Assembly: GCF_025639805.1 (NCBI RefSeq)
Contig: NZ_CP106735.1
Coordinates: 4,497,501-4,561,500, forward strand
Source: Reichenbachiella carrageenanivorans
GTDB taxonomy: Bacteria > Bacteroidota > Bacteroidia > Cytophagales > Cyclobacteriaceae
Direction: 5' to 3'
DNA: 64,000 nt
The first letter of the stretch is position 1; each line of letters opens with the position of its first letter. Shown one piece after another: positions 17,862 to 25,838 of this stretch. A program made the position numbers and the translations under genes. Under the pieces are notes generated by a model that saw only the letters and a program-made list of their open reading frames with translations, was not told the DNA's origin and did not search any database.

Positions 17862-17886
17862 CGTCCTTTGTAATTCAAGTATTTTA

Positions 17887-18837
17887 TTAACAGCCTGGGC
17901 CTGTTAGCCTAATGGCCTTGCCTTTTTTCTCATGCTTTATATTCGCAATGATATCCAGCGTGTTTAAAATTTGATCCAGATTCTTATCTTCAAAAGAAGA
18001 AGTGATCAAACAATTTCGTATTGCGTCATCTACTTTAATTTTCACATCAAAATGTTCACTTAGCACATCTACCACCTGCGACAGAGGGGAGCTCTTGAAT
18101 ACAAAATCCTGCGTCATCCATGCAGATGCATTTACATCAAACCCTTCATTTTTAATGATTGTATTACTTTTATACGTAGCTTGATTACCCTTCTCTAATA
18201 CAACCTTGATTTCATTATTGTCTGTAAGTGCAAATGACACCAAGCCACTCGTTACGTTTACGTTAGCATAATTGGCTTTTGAAATCAAATCGAAAGAGGT
18301 ACCCAATACCTCCACTGTAGTTTTTTCTCCTAAGATTCTGAAAGGTCTTGCCGCATCCTTGGCTACATCAAAATAGGCTTGACCATCCAAACTCACCATA
18401 CGTTCATTATCAGCCATCATTTTAGAATAGGTCAATTTCGAATGCTCGTTCAACCAAACTACTGTTCCATCAGTCAGTTCTATTTTCCTCACTTCTTTGT
18501 CTCCCGTCATAGCCACTAGTTCGTCGCTATTTTGGTACTTCAATACCAGAAAGCCCAAACCTGCCACTAATGCGATCATAGCAGCCATTCGGTACATGAA
18601 AGTGAAGCTGGAAGTTTTGCTTTGCTCTATCGCTAGTGCCACTTTGGCCCAAGCCTTATCTACATTAGGCTGAAAACCCGTAGAGTCATATGCGGCAGAG
18701 AGATATATTTTCTCAATCTCCGCAAAAGTTTTTTCATTCGCTGGTGACAGAGCTACCCATTGCTCCACCAGAAGTCGCTCTTTTGCATCGAGCTCATCTT
18801 TTAAATAGGCGAGTATTTTAAATTCCAAATTTTGCAT
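17887..18837 (-). CDS. FecR family anti-sigma factor
   Basis: The product has 316 residues. The cytoplasmic N-terminus (about 1-80) would hold the sigma factor. One transmembrane segment lies at 82-100. The periplasmic FecR domain (about 115-205) has RKIELTDGTVVWLNEHSKL and RPFRILGEKTTVEVLGTSF. A DUF4974 domain (about 248-313) with LSQVVDVLSEHFDVKIKV closes the protein; this is the standard layout in Bacteroidota. It transduces the signal from the STN domain of the receptor to the ECF factor encoded 45 bases upstream. A strong terminator ends this transcription unit. Confidence 0.93.
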   Translation of the reverse strand: MQNLEFKILAYLKDELDAKERLLVEQWVALSPANEKTFAEIEKIYLSAAYDSTGFQPNVDKAWAKVALAIEQSKTSSFTFMYRMAAMIALVAGLGFLVLKYQNSDELVAMTGDKEVRKIELTDGTVVWLNEHSKLTYSKMMADNERMVSLDGQAYFDVAKDAARPFRILGEKTTVEVLGTSFDLISKANYANVNVTSGLVSFALTDNNEIKVVLEKGNQATYKSNTIIKNEGFDVNASAWMTQDFVFKSSPLSQVVDVLSEHFDVKIKVDDAIRNCLITSSFEDKNLDQILNTLDIIANIKHEKKGKAIRLTGPGC

Positions 18838-18882
18838 TTTAGTCGTCGTTCAATGATATGTCAAGCAAACCATTTCACCCCC

Positions 18883-19473
18883 CTATAAGTAACCTGAAAA
18901 ATCCATCAAAAGAAGCAACATTATTTTGTCCCAAATCGGATTGAGCTGCTCTCTCAGTTTTTTGAGCGCTAGTCCCACCTGGTTTTCAACCGTTTTCACA
19001 GAAATATCGAGCTCTTCTGCTATCTCTTTATAGGTCATTCCTGCATTTCTACTCAGGTTGAAAATAATCCGGCATTTATTGGGCAATGTTTCTATGGCTG
19101 AATGGACATATTCCTTGAGTTCTTCCATGACCAGTTCCTGCTCACGGTTATCCTCTTCCATAAAGCCTATCCCATCCAAATCTACTTTCTTCTGCTCTTT
19201 GGGTAATTGTAGTTTCAAATAGTTGAACGACCGGTTTCTAATAGCGGTAAATAAATACGATTTGATAGAGGTTGTGATGGTCAGACTGGCTCTTCGCTCC
19301 CATATATTGATAAATACTTCTTGCACCACCTCTTCTGCCACTTGTTCATCACGCACATACTTCATGCAAAATTTGCATAAATCACTGTAGTAGGTTTTGA
19401 AAATTTGCTCAAAGGCGCCTCTATCATGATTGGATAGGCGCAGAATTAATTCGTCTTCGTCGGATATATGCAC
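18883..19473 (-). CDS. ECF sigma factor paired with FecR
   Basis: The product has 196 residues and starts at GTG (19471-19473). Sigma region 2 is at about 20-90 (FEQIFKTYYSDLCKFCMKYV, EEVVQEVFINIWERR), and region 4 at about 125-185 (ETLPNKCRIIFNLSR, MTYKEIAEELDISVKTVENQ). A C-terminal hydrophobic tail (MLLLLLMDFSGYL) is common in Bacteroidota ECF factors partnered with FecR. It probably controls this locus and perhaps itself. A good promoter is present 24 bases upstream. Confidence 0.94.
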   Translation of the reverse strand: MHISDEDELILRLSNHDRGAFEQIFKTYYSDLCKFCMKYVRDEQVAEEVVQEVFINIWERRASLTITTSIKSYLFTAIRNRSFNYLKLQLPKEQKKVDLDGIGFMEEDNREQELVMEELKEYVHSAIETLPNKCRIIFNLSRNAGMTYKEIAEELDISVKTVENQVGLALKKLREQLNPIWDKIMLLLLMDFSGYL

Positions 19474-19496
19474 TTATATTGTTTAGGTATTTGCGG

Positions 19497-19527
19497 CAAA
19501 TGTACTGCAATTACGAAATCCAACAAG
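19497..19527 (-). promoter_or_regulatory. Promoter of the ECF sigma gene
   Basis: On the reverse strand TTG (19524-19526) is followed by 19 bases and then TACATTTG (19497-19504), an exact TAnnTTTG. The leader before the GTG would be only about 18 bases. The promoter resembles the housekeeping consensus rather than a special ECF site. Confidence 0.6.
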
Positions 19528-19532
19528 GAGTA

Positions 19533-19553
19533 GTTGGCTATTGCATAGCCAAC
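19533..19553. repeat. Perfect palindrome over the stop codon of the hydrolase-like gene
   Basis: Nine-base arms (19533-19541 and 19545-19553) are perfectly complementary around 3 bases. The palindrome covers the last codons and the TAG stop of the hydrolase-like gene, and ends 6 bases before the -33 element of the ECF promoter. The tail is not T-rich, so it may be a weak terminator or an operator. Confidence 0.45.
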
Positions 19554-20629
19554 AATATATAATCTCTAAAAATAAAGGAAGCTGGAATAGAAAAATCAAT
19601 GATTTCGTCGCTGCCAGTAATAGCCACTACTAGGTCTAAGTGCGGAACTACATACAATCGTTGATCCCCATTGCCAGTAGCAAAAAAGACATCATTTTCA
19701 TCAAGCATATAGAGGAAATTATTTCGACTAGCATACTGCCACCACATCCACCCATATTGGTTGATAAAATCCACACTCACTTGAGGTACTACTGATGAGA
19801 TAGCGTACTCTCGATTTATCAGCTGTTGCCCAAACCAATTTCCTTGATGCAAGTACAAATATCCTATCTTAGCTAGATCCAAAGTAGTCATGGAAATACC
19901 CCACGCTGGATTGATGTTACCTCCTTCTATAGCTAATTCTGAGTGAGTCACTCCCATCTGGCTAAGCACCTCCTTCTCCCAAAACACCTGATATCCTGCC
20001 TCATACTGACTATCAATAGCCGAGGCTATTAGTATAGCCATTGCGCTATTGTAGGTAAACCTACGACCAGGCAAGACATCCACAGGCTTAGACAGTAGAT
20101 ATTCTACCCAATCTTCACTTATGAGAATTTGTGTAATGTCACTTTGATTTCTATCGAATGTACTTCCTATCTCATTCCAACTGAGTCCAGCTTTCATGGT
20201 CATGAGGTTTTCAAACGTGATATTCTTTTTCAATGGAGAATCCTCGAAAAGCTGAACGTATTCAGGGAAGTACTTATATATAGAATCTTGTACAGAATCG
20301 ATCAACCCCATGTCAATTGCACGCCCTAAAGCAAGATTGACCAAACTACTACTCAGTCCACCCAAGGGAAATAAGGTTCTTCTGTCATAACCGAAATAAT
20401 AATTTTCGAATACCAAATGTCCATCTTTGATCACCACTACCGAGGTGATTCCTTCAAGGGTATTGCCTTTCAATACAGAATCCATTTGCAATAACAATTC
20501 GGACTCCATTTCCATGTGTTCAGGATGGGCTATTGGCCAAACATTCTGATTTGGCGGTATTACGTCATTGTAGTAGCAACTGGTACTGACTAGTGCAATC
20601 ACAATCGATAGCGTGAGGTTTCGTGTCAT
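19538..20629 (-). CDS. Beta-lactamase-fold (serine hydrolase family) lipoprotein lacking the SxxK motif
   Basis: The product has 363 residues, with a lipobox ending STSC (Cys18). The fold is that of class C beta-lactamase/6-aminohexanoate-dimer hydrolase proteins: ITSVVVIKDGHLVFENYYFG, NLMTMKAGLSWNE, Tyr193 in RFTYNSAMAIL, GISMTTLDLAKIGYLYLHQG and ATGNGDQRLYVVPHLDLVV. At the place where the family has SxxK, residues 88-91 read PLGG, so both the nucleophilic serine and the lysine base are missing. It is therefore probably a pseudoenzyme, perhaps a binding protein. The ATG overlaps the stop of the preceding barrel-protein gene by 4 bases. Confidence 0.85.
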   Translation of the reverse strand: MTRNLTLSIVIALVSTSCYYNDVIPPNQNVWPIAHPEHMEMESELLLQMDSVLKGNTLEGITSVVVIKDGHLVFENYYFGYDRRTLFPLGGLSSSLVNLALGRAIDMGLIDSVQDSIYKYFPEYVQLFEDSPLKKNITFENLMTMKAGLSWNEIGSTFDRNQSDITQILISEDWVEYLLSKPVDVLPGRRFTYNSAMAILIASAIDSQYEAGYQVFWEKEVLSQMGVTHSELAIEGGNINPAWGISMTTLDLAKIGYLYLHQGNWFGQQLINREYAISSVVPQVSVDFINQYGWMWWQYASRNNFLYMLDENDVFFATGNGDQRLYVVPHLDLVVAITGSDEIIDFSIPASFIFRDYILLAMQ

Positions 20630-21225
20630 TTAAAAAGTCCCACTTTTAAGCCTATACCACAATACAAACCCTTGAAGTCTAAATTGGACAAGCCGTCAAT
20701 ATCAAGATCATTCATCCATCGATATCCTACAAAAGCATTAAACGCCAGAAAATCGACTAGCATATAATCCATTCCGCCTTGCAAATGCAGCATTTGAAAC
20801 TTATCTGCCATGAAAGCGGTATTTCGCTCTACCTGTAGCCATCTCACTTCGCCAAAGCCCAATTTGGATTCCACATTGAATTCATACTTTTTCTCTAAAT
20901 GCGTCCGATACCCCAGCAGCACTCCAGCCTGCTTGTAATTCATCTGAAACTTGTTGGGGAAAATGAGTAGCTGTCTGTAGCCATCATCAGTATACTTGCT
21001 CCCAAAAAAACCTACCTCCATATGATGCATCAAAATGACTGCTGCCTGCACACCATAACTGTTGGTGTAGCCAGGGGCAACAGGAGCTCGCTCGAAAACA
21101 CCTGCGACGTAGCCTTTCACTTTTCTAGGCGGCCTTTTCTTGGCGACCTGCAATGAATCTGTCTGCGCATAAATGAGGCTAGCACAACTAAAAATGAAAA
21201 ACAAAACCAAGACAAAAGCTTTCAT
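20626..21225 (-). CDS. Small outer-membrane barrel-like protein, unknown function
   Basis: The ATG at 21223-21225 gives 199 residues starting with a signal peptide of about 21 residues (ends IYAQ). An open extension of 48 codons upstream has no signal-like character and overlaps the divergent gene. The mature part is a series of amphipathic strands (GVQAAVILMHHMEVGFFGS, QAGVLLGYRTHLE, YEFNVESKLGFGEV, AFNAFVGYRWM, GLYCGIGLKVGLFK) ending in a hydrophobic strand, as in small 8-stranded barrels. No named family was recognised. It is translationally coupled to the hydrolase-like lipoprotein, so the two may form one envelope unit. Confidence 0.7.
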   Translation of the reverse strand: MKAFVLVLFFIFSCASLIYAQTDSLQVAKKRPPRKVKGYVAGVFERAPVAPGYTNSYGVQAAVILMHHMEVGFFGSKYTDDGYRQLLIFPNKFQMNYKQAGVLLGYRTHLEKKYEFNVESKLGFGEVRWLQVERNTAFMADKFQMLHLQGGMDYMLVDFLAFNAFVGYRWMNDLDIDGLSNLDFKGLYCGIGLKVGLFK

Positions 21226-21387
21226 GGAGTGAATGTATAGTTCCACAACAACCCAAACAAGGCTATCGCTTACTGAAATATAATTTAAAATATGCGGAAG
21301 TAGACCGCAATTCACCTGAGATCGCGATGGGCATTGCAAATTTCTACTTTTCGACATATCATTGAGCAACCAATCTTAAGCAACTCT

Positions 21388-22473
21388 ATGCATATCGGAC
21401 ATATATTAGAAGTCTGCGCCACAATGGTGCTAACCGCCTACTTCCCTATTCTCACTTATTCATTCTTCAAATTCAGGCTAGTTAAGAAAAAAGAAGAGCT
21501 CATGTTGCTCATAGAAAGGTTACACCTTATGGGCAATATCAACAGAGACAATTTACAACAGCGAATCACCAAAGAATTTGAACCAGGCGACTATTTCCTA
21601 CCGCTCTCTTTTCTAACCATGCTCACATTTATTGGCATGTATCTCCTCTTTCTGGCCTGGTCTATATATCCAGACAGCAACTACACCAGTGTTCTTTTTT
21701 CTGGTGCTGAGTTTTGGAAAGGACAACCACTAGAAACTGAACGTAGAACCGTGGCAGTGATAGCCTTTGCCATTATGGGAGGCTATGTGAGCGCCTCTCA
21801 ATATACTTACAGACGATTTTCGACCGTAGACCTTACTCCTGGGAGCTTTTTCTCTGTCAGTCTACGAATCGTATTTGCCACTTTGATCTCATTAATGATC
21901 ATGTTTACTTTTTCAGAAGTAAAGTTTTTAGACAGCAACCTTATTTTGGTTATAGCATTTCTTACGGGCATATTCCCAGACACTGGATTTCGAGTACTTA
22001 TGGAAAGGGTCTCCATATTTTCATCCAAAATGGATGATCAGCACATCAATTACCCTTTAGGGAAAATAGAAGGTATTAGTGAAATGCACAAAATCAGACT
22101 CAATGAAATAGGGATAGACAATGTGCAGAATCTGGCTCATTACAACTTCTTTATGCTTATCATTAAAACACCATTTGCGGTACGTACGCTGCTCGACTGG
22201 GTATCTCAAGCCAAATTACTCGTGGAGTTTCAAGGTCAATTCGACGCCTTGCAGCAAGTAGGCATTCGTAGCGTACTTGACTACCTAGACGCTCTAAAAG
22301 ACAAACAGGAAAGATACGAAATGATAGCCTCTATCACTGGCATTCAATTACTTGCACTAAAGGTGAATTACGAAAACATTCAAAATGACCAATCAGTTGT
22401 CTTACTCAATCATTTCAGAAATTATTTAGAGAATTTTAACTTAAAGCAAGAAGCCTCCAGTACACAGTACTAA
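21388..22473 (+). CDS. Five-helix membrane protein with helix-hairpin-helix-like C-terminus
   Basis: The ATG at 21388 gives 361 residues; an 18-codon upstream extension is less likely because it precedes the first membrane helix with unrelated sequence. Transmembrane segments lie at about 7-27, 71-91, 121-137, 155-176 and 184-198. The cytoplasmic C-terminal half (about 210-361) contains GISEMHKIRLNEIGIDNVQNLA without interruption at 229-250 and QQVGIRSVLDYLDAL at about 289-303. Both resemble helix-hairpin-helix segments as found in DUF4332-type proteins. No family name can be given. A strong hairpin terminator follows. Confidence 0.65.
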   Translation: MHIGHILEVCATMVLTAYFPILTYSFFKFRLVKKKEELMLLIERLHLMGNINRDNLQQRITKEFEPGDYFLPLSFLTMLTFIGMYLLFLAWSIYPDSNYTSVLFSGAEFWKGQPLETERRTVAVIAFAIMGGYVSASQYTYRRFSTVDLTPGSFFSVSLRIVFATLISLMIMFTFSEVKFLDSNLILVIAFLTGIFPDTGFRVLMERVSIFSSKMDDQHINYPLGKIEGISEMHKIRLNEIGIDNVQNLAHYNFFMLIIKTPFAVRTLLDWVSQAKLLVEFQGQFDALQQVGIRSVLDYLDALKDKQERYEMIASITGIQLLALKVNYENIQNDQSVVLLNHFRNYLENFNLKQEASSTQY

Positions 22474-22490
22474 TAGGATAAAACAAAAAA

Positions 22491-22513
22491 GACTACTCAT
22501 GGAGTAGTCTTTT
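22491..22513. terminator. Bidirectional terminator between membrane-protein gene and tRNA-Cys
   Basis: A perfect 8-bp stem (22491-22498 with 22502-22509) with a 3-base loop is flanked by six A on the left and four T on the right. It can serve the forward membrane-protein gene and the reverse tRNA. Confidence 0.8.
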
Positions 22514-22519
22514 ATAGTG

Positions 22520-22590
22520 AGGTCCCGAGCGGATTCGAACCGCTGTACGAGCTTTTGCAGAGCTCTGCCTAGCCACTCGGCCACAGGACC
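22520..22590 (-). tRNA. tRNA-Cys (anticodon GCA)
   Basis: The reverse strand folds into a full cloverleaf of 71 bases. The acceptor stem is GGTCCTG with CGGGACC. The D-arm contains GCCGAGTGGCTAGGC, the anticodon stem is GAGCT/AGCTC with loop CTGCAAA, and the T-arm reads GCGGTTCGAATCCGC. The discriminator base is U73, the known identity base for cysteine. The 3' CCA is not encoded. It lies downstream of rpsA on the same strand but behind its terminator and has its own promoter. Confidence 0.97.
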
Positions 22591-22607
22591 ATTTTTTTTT
22601 CGGGACA

Positions 22608-22638
22608 CAAAAATAGAATTAATTAAATCCCTTGCAAA
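22608..22638 (-). promoter_or_regulatory. Promoter of tRNA-Cys
   Basis: On the reverse strand TTTG (22635-22638), 19 bases, then TATTTTTG (22608-22615) give an exact match to the Bacteroidota consensus with the preferred spacing. The tRNA 5' end is 17 bases downstream of the -7 element. Confidence 0.75.
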
Positions 22639-22693
22639 CAATTTAGGCTTCAATTACTTAAAAAGTTTACTTTCTTATGTAACGAGTAGAATA

Positions 22694-22725
22694 AAAAAAG
22701 GTACACCGAAGCGTACCTTTTTTTA
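22694..22725 (-). terminator. Intrinsic terminator of rpsA
   Basis: A GC-rich stem (core 22700-22704 with 22713-22717, one inner mismatch) is extended by A-T pairs and has an A-run and a T-run on either side. It lies 18 bases after the rpsA stop codon. Confidence 0.75.
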
Positions 22726-22742
22726 TTTCAGTATATATCTGA

Positions 22743-24737
22743 TTAAGATTCAGCTTCTTCTGAAGCATCAGCTTTGTCATCTGCTTTAGGAGCAACTTCT
22801 TTCTTAGGAGCGGCTTTCTTTGCAGGAGCAGGCTTAGCGTTATCTTCCATTTGCTCTTTTAGAGCAGATAGAGCCGCTATATCACCCAATGTAGATTTCT
22901 CAGAATCAGCATTTACTTTTTCAACTCCTTTGCTCTTAGCTGGTGCTTTCTTCTTAGGAGCAGCTTTCTCAACTACTTCGTCAGAATAAGTCGCTACGTG
23001 AGACAAAGTAATCTTCTTGTCATCTTTAGAGAAGTCTACTACTACGAAGTCTAAGCTATCACCTACCTCAGTCTTAGATCCATCTTCTTTCTTGATGTTC
23101 TTTGTTCCAGCAAACCCTTCCAAACCGTAAGGCAATTCCAAAATAGCACCTTTCTCAATGATGTTAGTTACCGTACACTTGTGAGAAGTACCTCTTGCAA
23201 ATACTGTTTCGAAAGTATCCCAAGGGTTTTCTTCCAATTGCTTGTGACCCAGTGCCAATCTTCTGTTGTCTACGTCAAGCTCAAGCACTCTTACTTCTAG
23301 TTCCTCGTTTACAGAGATAAATTCAGAAGGGTGTTTTACTTTCTTAGTCCAAGACAGATCAGATACGTGAACCAAACCGTCGATTCCTTCTTCTAGCTCG
23401 ATGAACAAACCAAAGTTGGTCAAGTTTCTCACGATACCTTTGTGATCAGTACCTACAGCGTATTTAGTCAATACATCTTGCTTAGTCCAAGGATCCTCAG
23501 TCAATTGCTTGATGCCCAAAGACATTTTTCTATCGTCTCTGTCGATAGTCAATACTACAGCTTCTAGCTCATCACCAATTTTGATAAAGTCCTGAGGGTT
23601 TCTCAAGTGTTGTGACCAAGACATTTCAGATACATGGATCAAACCTTCAACACCAGGCTGGATTTCTAGGAATGCACCATAATCAGCTACATTCACAATC
23701 TTACCTTTTACTTTAGTTCCGATCTCTACTGTTTTGTCTAGTGAATCCCAAGGGTGCTCAGACAACTGCTTCATACCCAATGAAATTCTCTTCTTGTCAT
23801 CGTCAAAATCAAGAACAACAACATTTACTTTTTCATCCAAGTTTAACACTTCTTCTGGATGATTCACTCTACCCCATGAGATATCGGTAATATGAAGCAG
23901 ACCATCTACACCACCCAAATCGATGAATACACCGAAGTTGGTCATGTTCTTGATTACTCCTTCTAGTACCTGACCTTTTTCTAGGTTTTCTAGGATACGA
24001 GCTTTTTGTTTTTCGAGATCTTTCTCAATCAATATTTTGTGAGAAACAACCACGTTATCGTTAGTGTAGTTGATTTTCACAACTTTCACTTCCATTTTCT
24101 TATCTACGAAGATATCAAAGTCTCTGATAGGCTTCACGTCGATTTGAGATCCTGGCAAGAACGCCTCGATTCCATAAATATCTACGATCAAACCACCTTT
24201 GGTTCTTCTCTTCACCATACCGTCGATGACCAAATCTTCGTCGGCAGATTTTTGGATTTTTTCCCAAGCACCAACAATCTTTGCTTTCTTTCTTGAAAGC
24301 ACCAACTGACCGTTGTTGTCTTCTTGCTCCTCGATGTACACCTCTACAGTATCACCAGGTTTCAAGTCAGGAGTATCTCTGAATTCAGAAGCAGAAACCA
24401 ATCCATCAGATTTGAATCCAATGTTCAAGATTACGTCTCTTGGAGTCATGCTTACTACAATACCTTCTACTACCTGCTTTTCTTCGATAGTATTGAGTGT
24501 ACCTTCGTAAAGAGCTTCTAGCTCAGCTTTTTTAGCTTTGCTGTAACCTTCGCCGTATCCTTTTGTCTGAACTGCGTCCCAGTCAAAGTCCTCGTCTTCT
24601 TCTACCACAGCAGCAACCTTCTTAGGTGCTTCAGCTTTAGGAGCTTCTTCTTTTACTTCAGCAGCAGGTGTAGCAGCAGTCTCCTCAACTACAGTTTCTT
24701 TTACCGCTTCGTTTTTTAATTCTTCTTTATTTTCCAT
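22743..24737 (-). CDS. rpsA: 30S ribosomal protein S1
   Basis: The product has 664 residues, longer than the roughly 560 of E. coli S1. Six S1 (OB-fold) domains lie at about 90-155, 170-235, 255-325, 340-412, 428-498 and 515-580. Units three to five are the most canonical (NMTNFGVFIDLGGVDGLLH, NVADYGAFLEIQPGVEGLIH, NLTNFGLFIELEEGIDGLVH). An acidic, Ala/Glu-rich N-terminal extension of about 85 residues and a Lys/Ala/Pro-rich C-terminal tail of about 80 residues flank them, as in other Bacteroidota. S1 binds mRNA on the 30S subunit and matters especially where Shine-Dalgarno pairing is little used. A structured leader precedes the gene. Confidence 0.97.
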   Translation of the reverse strand: MENKEELKNEAVKETVVEETAATPAAEVKEEAPKAEAPKKVAAVVEEDEDFDWDAVQTKGYGEGYSKAKKAELEALYEGTLNTIEEKQVVEGIVVSMTPRDVILNIGFKSDGLVSASEFRDTPDLKPGDTVEVYIEEQEDNNGQLVLSRKKAKIVGAWEKIQKSADEDLVIDGMVKRRTKGGLIVDIYGIEAFLPGSQIDVKPIRDFDIFVDKKMEVKVVKINYTNDNVVVSHKILIEKDLEKQKARILENLEKGQVLEGVIKNMTNFGVFIDLGGVDGLLHITDISWGRVNHPEEVLNLDEKVNVVVLDFDDDKKRISLGMKQLSEHPWDSLDKTVEIGTKVKGKIVNVADYGAFLEIQPGVEGLIHVSEMSWSQHLRNPQDFIKIGDELEAVVLTIDRDDRKMSLGIKQLTEDPWTKQDVLTKYAVGTDHKGIVRNLTNFGLFIELEEGIDGLVHVSDLSWTKKVKHPSEFISVNEELEVRVLELDVDNRRLALGHKQLEENPWDTFETVFARGTSHKCTVTNIIEKGAILELPYGLEGFAGTKNIKKEDGSKTEVGDSLDFVVVDFSKDDKKITLSHVATYSDEVVEKAAPKKKAPAKSKGVEKVNADSEKSTLGDIAALSALKEQMEDNAKPAPAKKAAPKKEVAPKADDKADASEEAES

Positions 24738-24851
24738 TATAATGCGAATCCATTAATTACAGCGTCATTCCGGATTCAAGGAGGTGCGCCATTTTGTTTG
24801 TGATTTTCCTGAGCAAACAGGACCCATTCACTCGAATGGAGCGCAAAGATA
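24738..24851 (-). promoter_or_regulatory. rpsA promoter -7 element and structured leader with anti-SD sequence
   Basis: On the reverse strand TATCTTTG (24844-24851) matches TAnnTTTG, predicting a start near 24838 and a leader of about 100 bases. Two hairpins follow at once: 24824-24839 (6-bp stem, 4-base loop) and 24807-24822 (5-bp stem, 6-base loop). Then comes CACCTCCTT (24778-24786), identical to the anti-Shine-Dalgarno end of 16S rRNA, 41 bases before the ATG. The layout suggests translational control of S1, though the mechanism is inference. Confidence 0.5.
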
Positions 24852-24981
24852 GGTATTATTCGATTTAATTTTAATATTTAATAGCAAAATACAAGTGCTT
24901 TCAATAAATGAGCTATCAAATTGACGCCATACCCTCCTATATTTAGGTCATTTATTTTAATTTACATTAAACCCAAATTCA

Positions 24982-25833
24982 ATGAAAATAATCGAATGCC
25001 CAAGAGATGCCATGCAAGGCTTGCATGGATTTGTACCTACAGATTTAAAGATCAAGTACATCAATGAGTTGCTGAAGGTAGGGTTTGATACTATAGACTT
25101 TGGGAGCTTTGTTTCTCCCAAGGCCATCCCACAACTAAAAGACACCGCAGAGGTGCTGACTGGGCTGAATCTAGAACATACGAAATCCAAACTACTCGCC
25201 ATTGTAGCCAATGTACGTGGTGCTCAAGAGGCTTGCAAGCATGAACCGATAAACTATCTAGGATTTCCCCTTTCTCTTTCGGAAACGTTTCAACAACGAA
25301 ATACTAATAAGAGCATTGCAGAAGCATTCGAGCAACTAAAAATAATACAAGACCTCTGCCAAACGAACGACAAAACATTAGTCACTTACCTATCCATGGG
25401 ATTTGGCAATCCATATGGCGATCCATACGAAATACCATATGTATCTGAATTCATTTTCAAATTAAAAGCTATGGACATTCAAATCATTTCCCTGGCCGAT
25501 ACCATTGGGGTTTCTAATCCAAATAACATTACCAAGTTATTTGGCAGTATTACTCAAGAATTTGAAAAAATAGAATTTGGTGTACACCTACATTCTGATC
25601 TCGATACGGCTGTAGAAAAAATAGATGCCGCTTACAAAGCAGGGTGCCGAAGGTTTGATGGTGCCGTCAATGGATTTGGCGGCTGCCCAATGGCCGAAGA
25701 CAAACTAGTTGGCAATATTGCCACAGAGACGATTCTCTCCTACTTCGAGCATCACAGCATTGAGATACCTTTTGACCACAAGGTCTTTCAGCACGTATTA
25801 AATATAGCACCTGAGGTTTTTCTAGGAAGATAG
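24982..25833 (+). CDS. Hydroxymethylglutaryl-CoA lyase
   Basis: The product has 283 residues, a typical length. It splits HMG-CoA into acetyl-CoA and acetoacetate in leucine breakdown. The TIM-barrel opens with ECPRDAMQG (catalytic Arg8, metal ligand Asp9). The metal-binding HLHSD motif is present, and the catalytic cysteine is Cys235 in NGFGGCPMAEDK, the family signature. Bacteroidota versions commonly read ECPRDAMQG where animals have EVGPRDGLQ, so this is not a defect. No other leucine-degradation gene lies nearby. The gene converges on dprA with 5 bases between stops. Confidence 0.93.
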   Translation: MKIIECPRDAMQGLHGFVPTDLKIKYINELLKVGFDTIDFGSFVSPKAIPQLKDTAEVLTGLNLEHTKSKLLAIVANVRGAQEACKHEPINYLGFPLSLSETFQQRNTNKSIAEAFEQLKIIQDLCQTNDKTLVTYLSMGFGNPYGDPYEIPYVSEFIFKLKAMDIQIISLADTIGVSNPNNITKLFGSITQEFEKIEFGVHLHSDLDTAVEKIDAAYKAGCRRFDGAVNGFGGCPMAEDKLVGNIATETILSYFEHHSIEIPFDHKVFQHVLNIAPEVFLGR

Positions 25834-25838
25834 GCTAT

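Noticed and set aside
24778..24860. Perfect forward-strand AAGGAGGTG followed by a 24-codon frame starting at TTG or GTG
   Set aside because: No ATG, no family similarity, and it lies on the strand opposite the rpsA leader. The sequence is better explained as the anti-SD copy in that leader.
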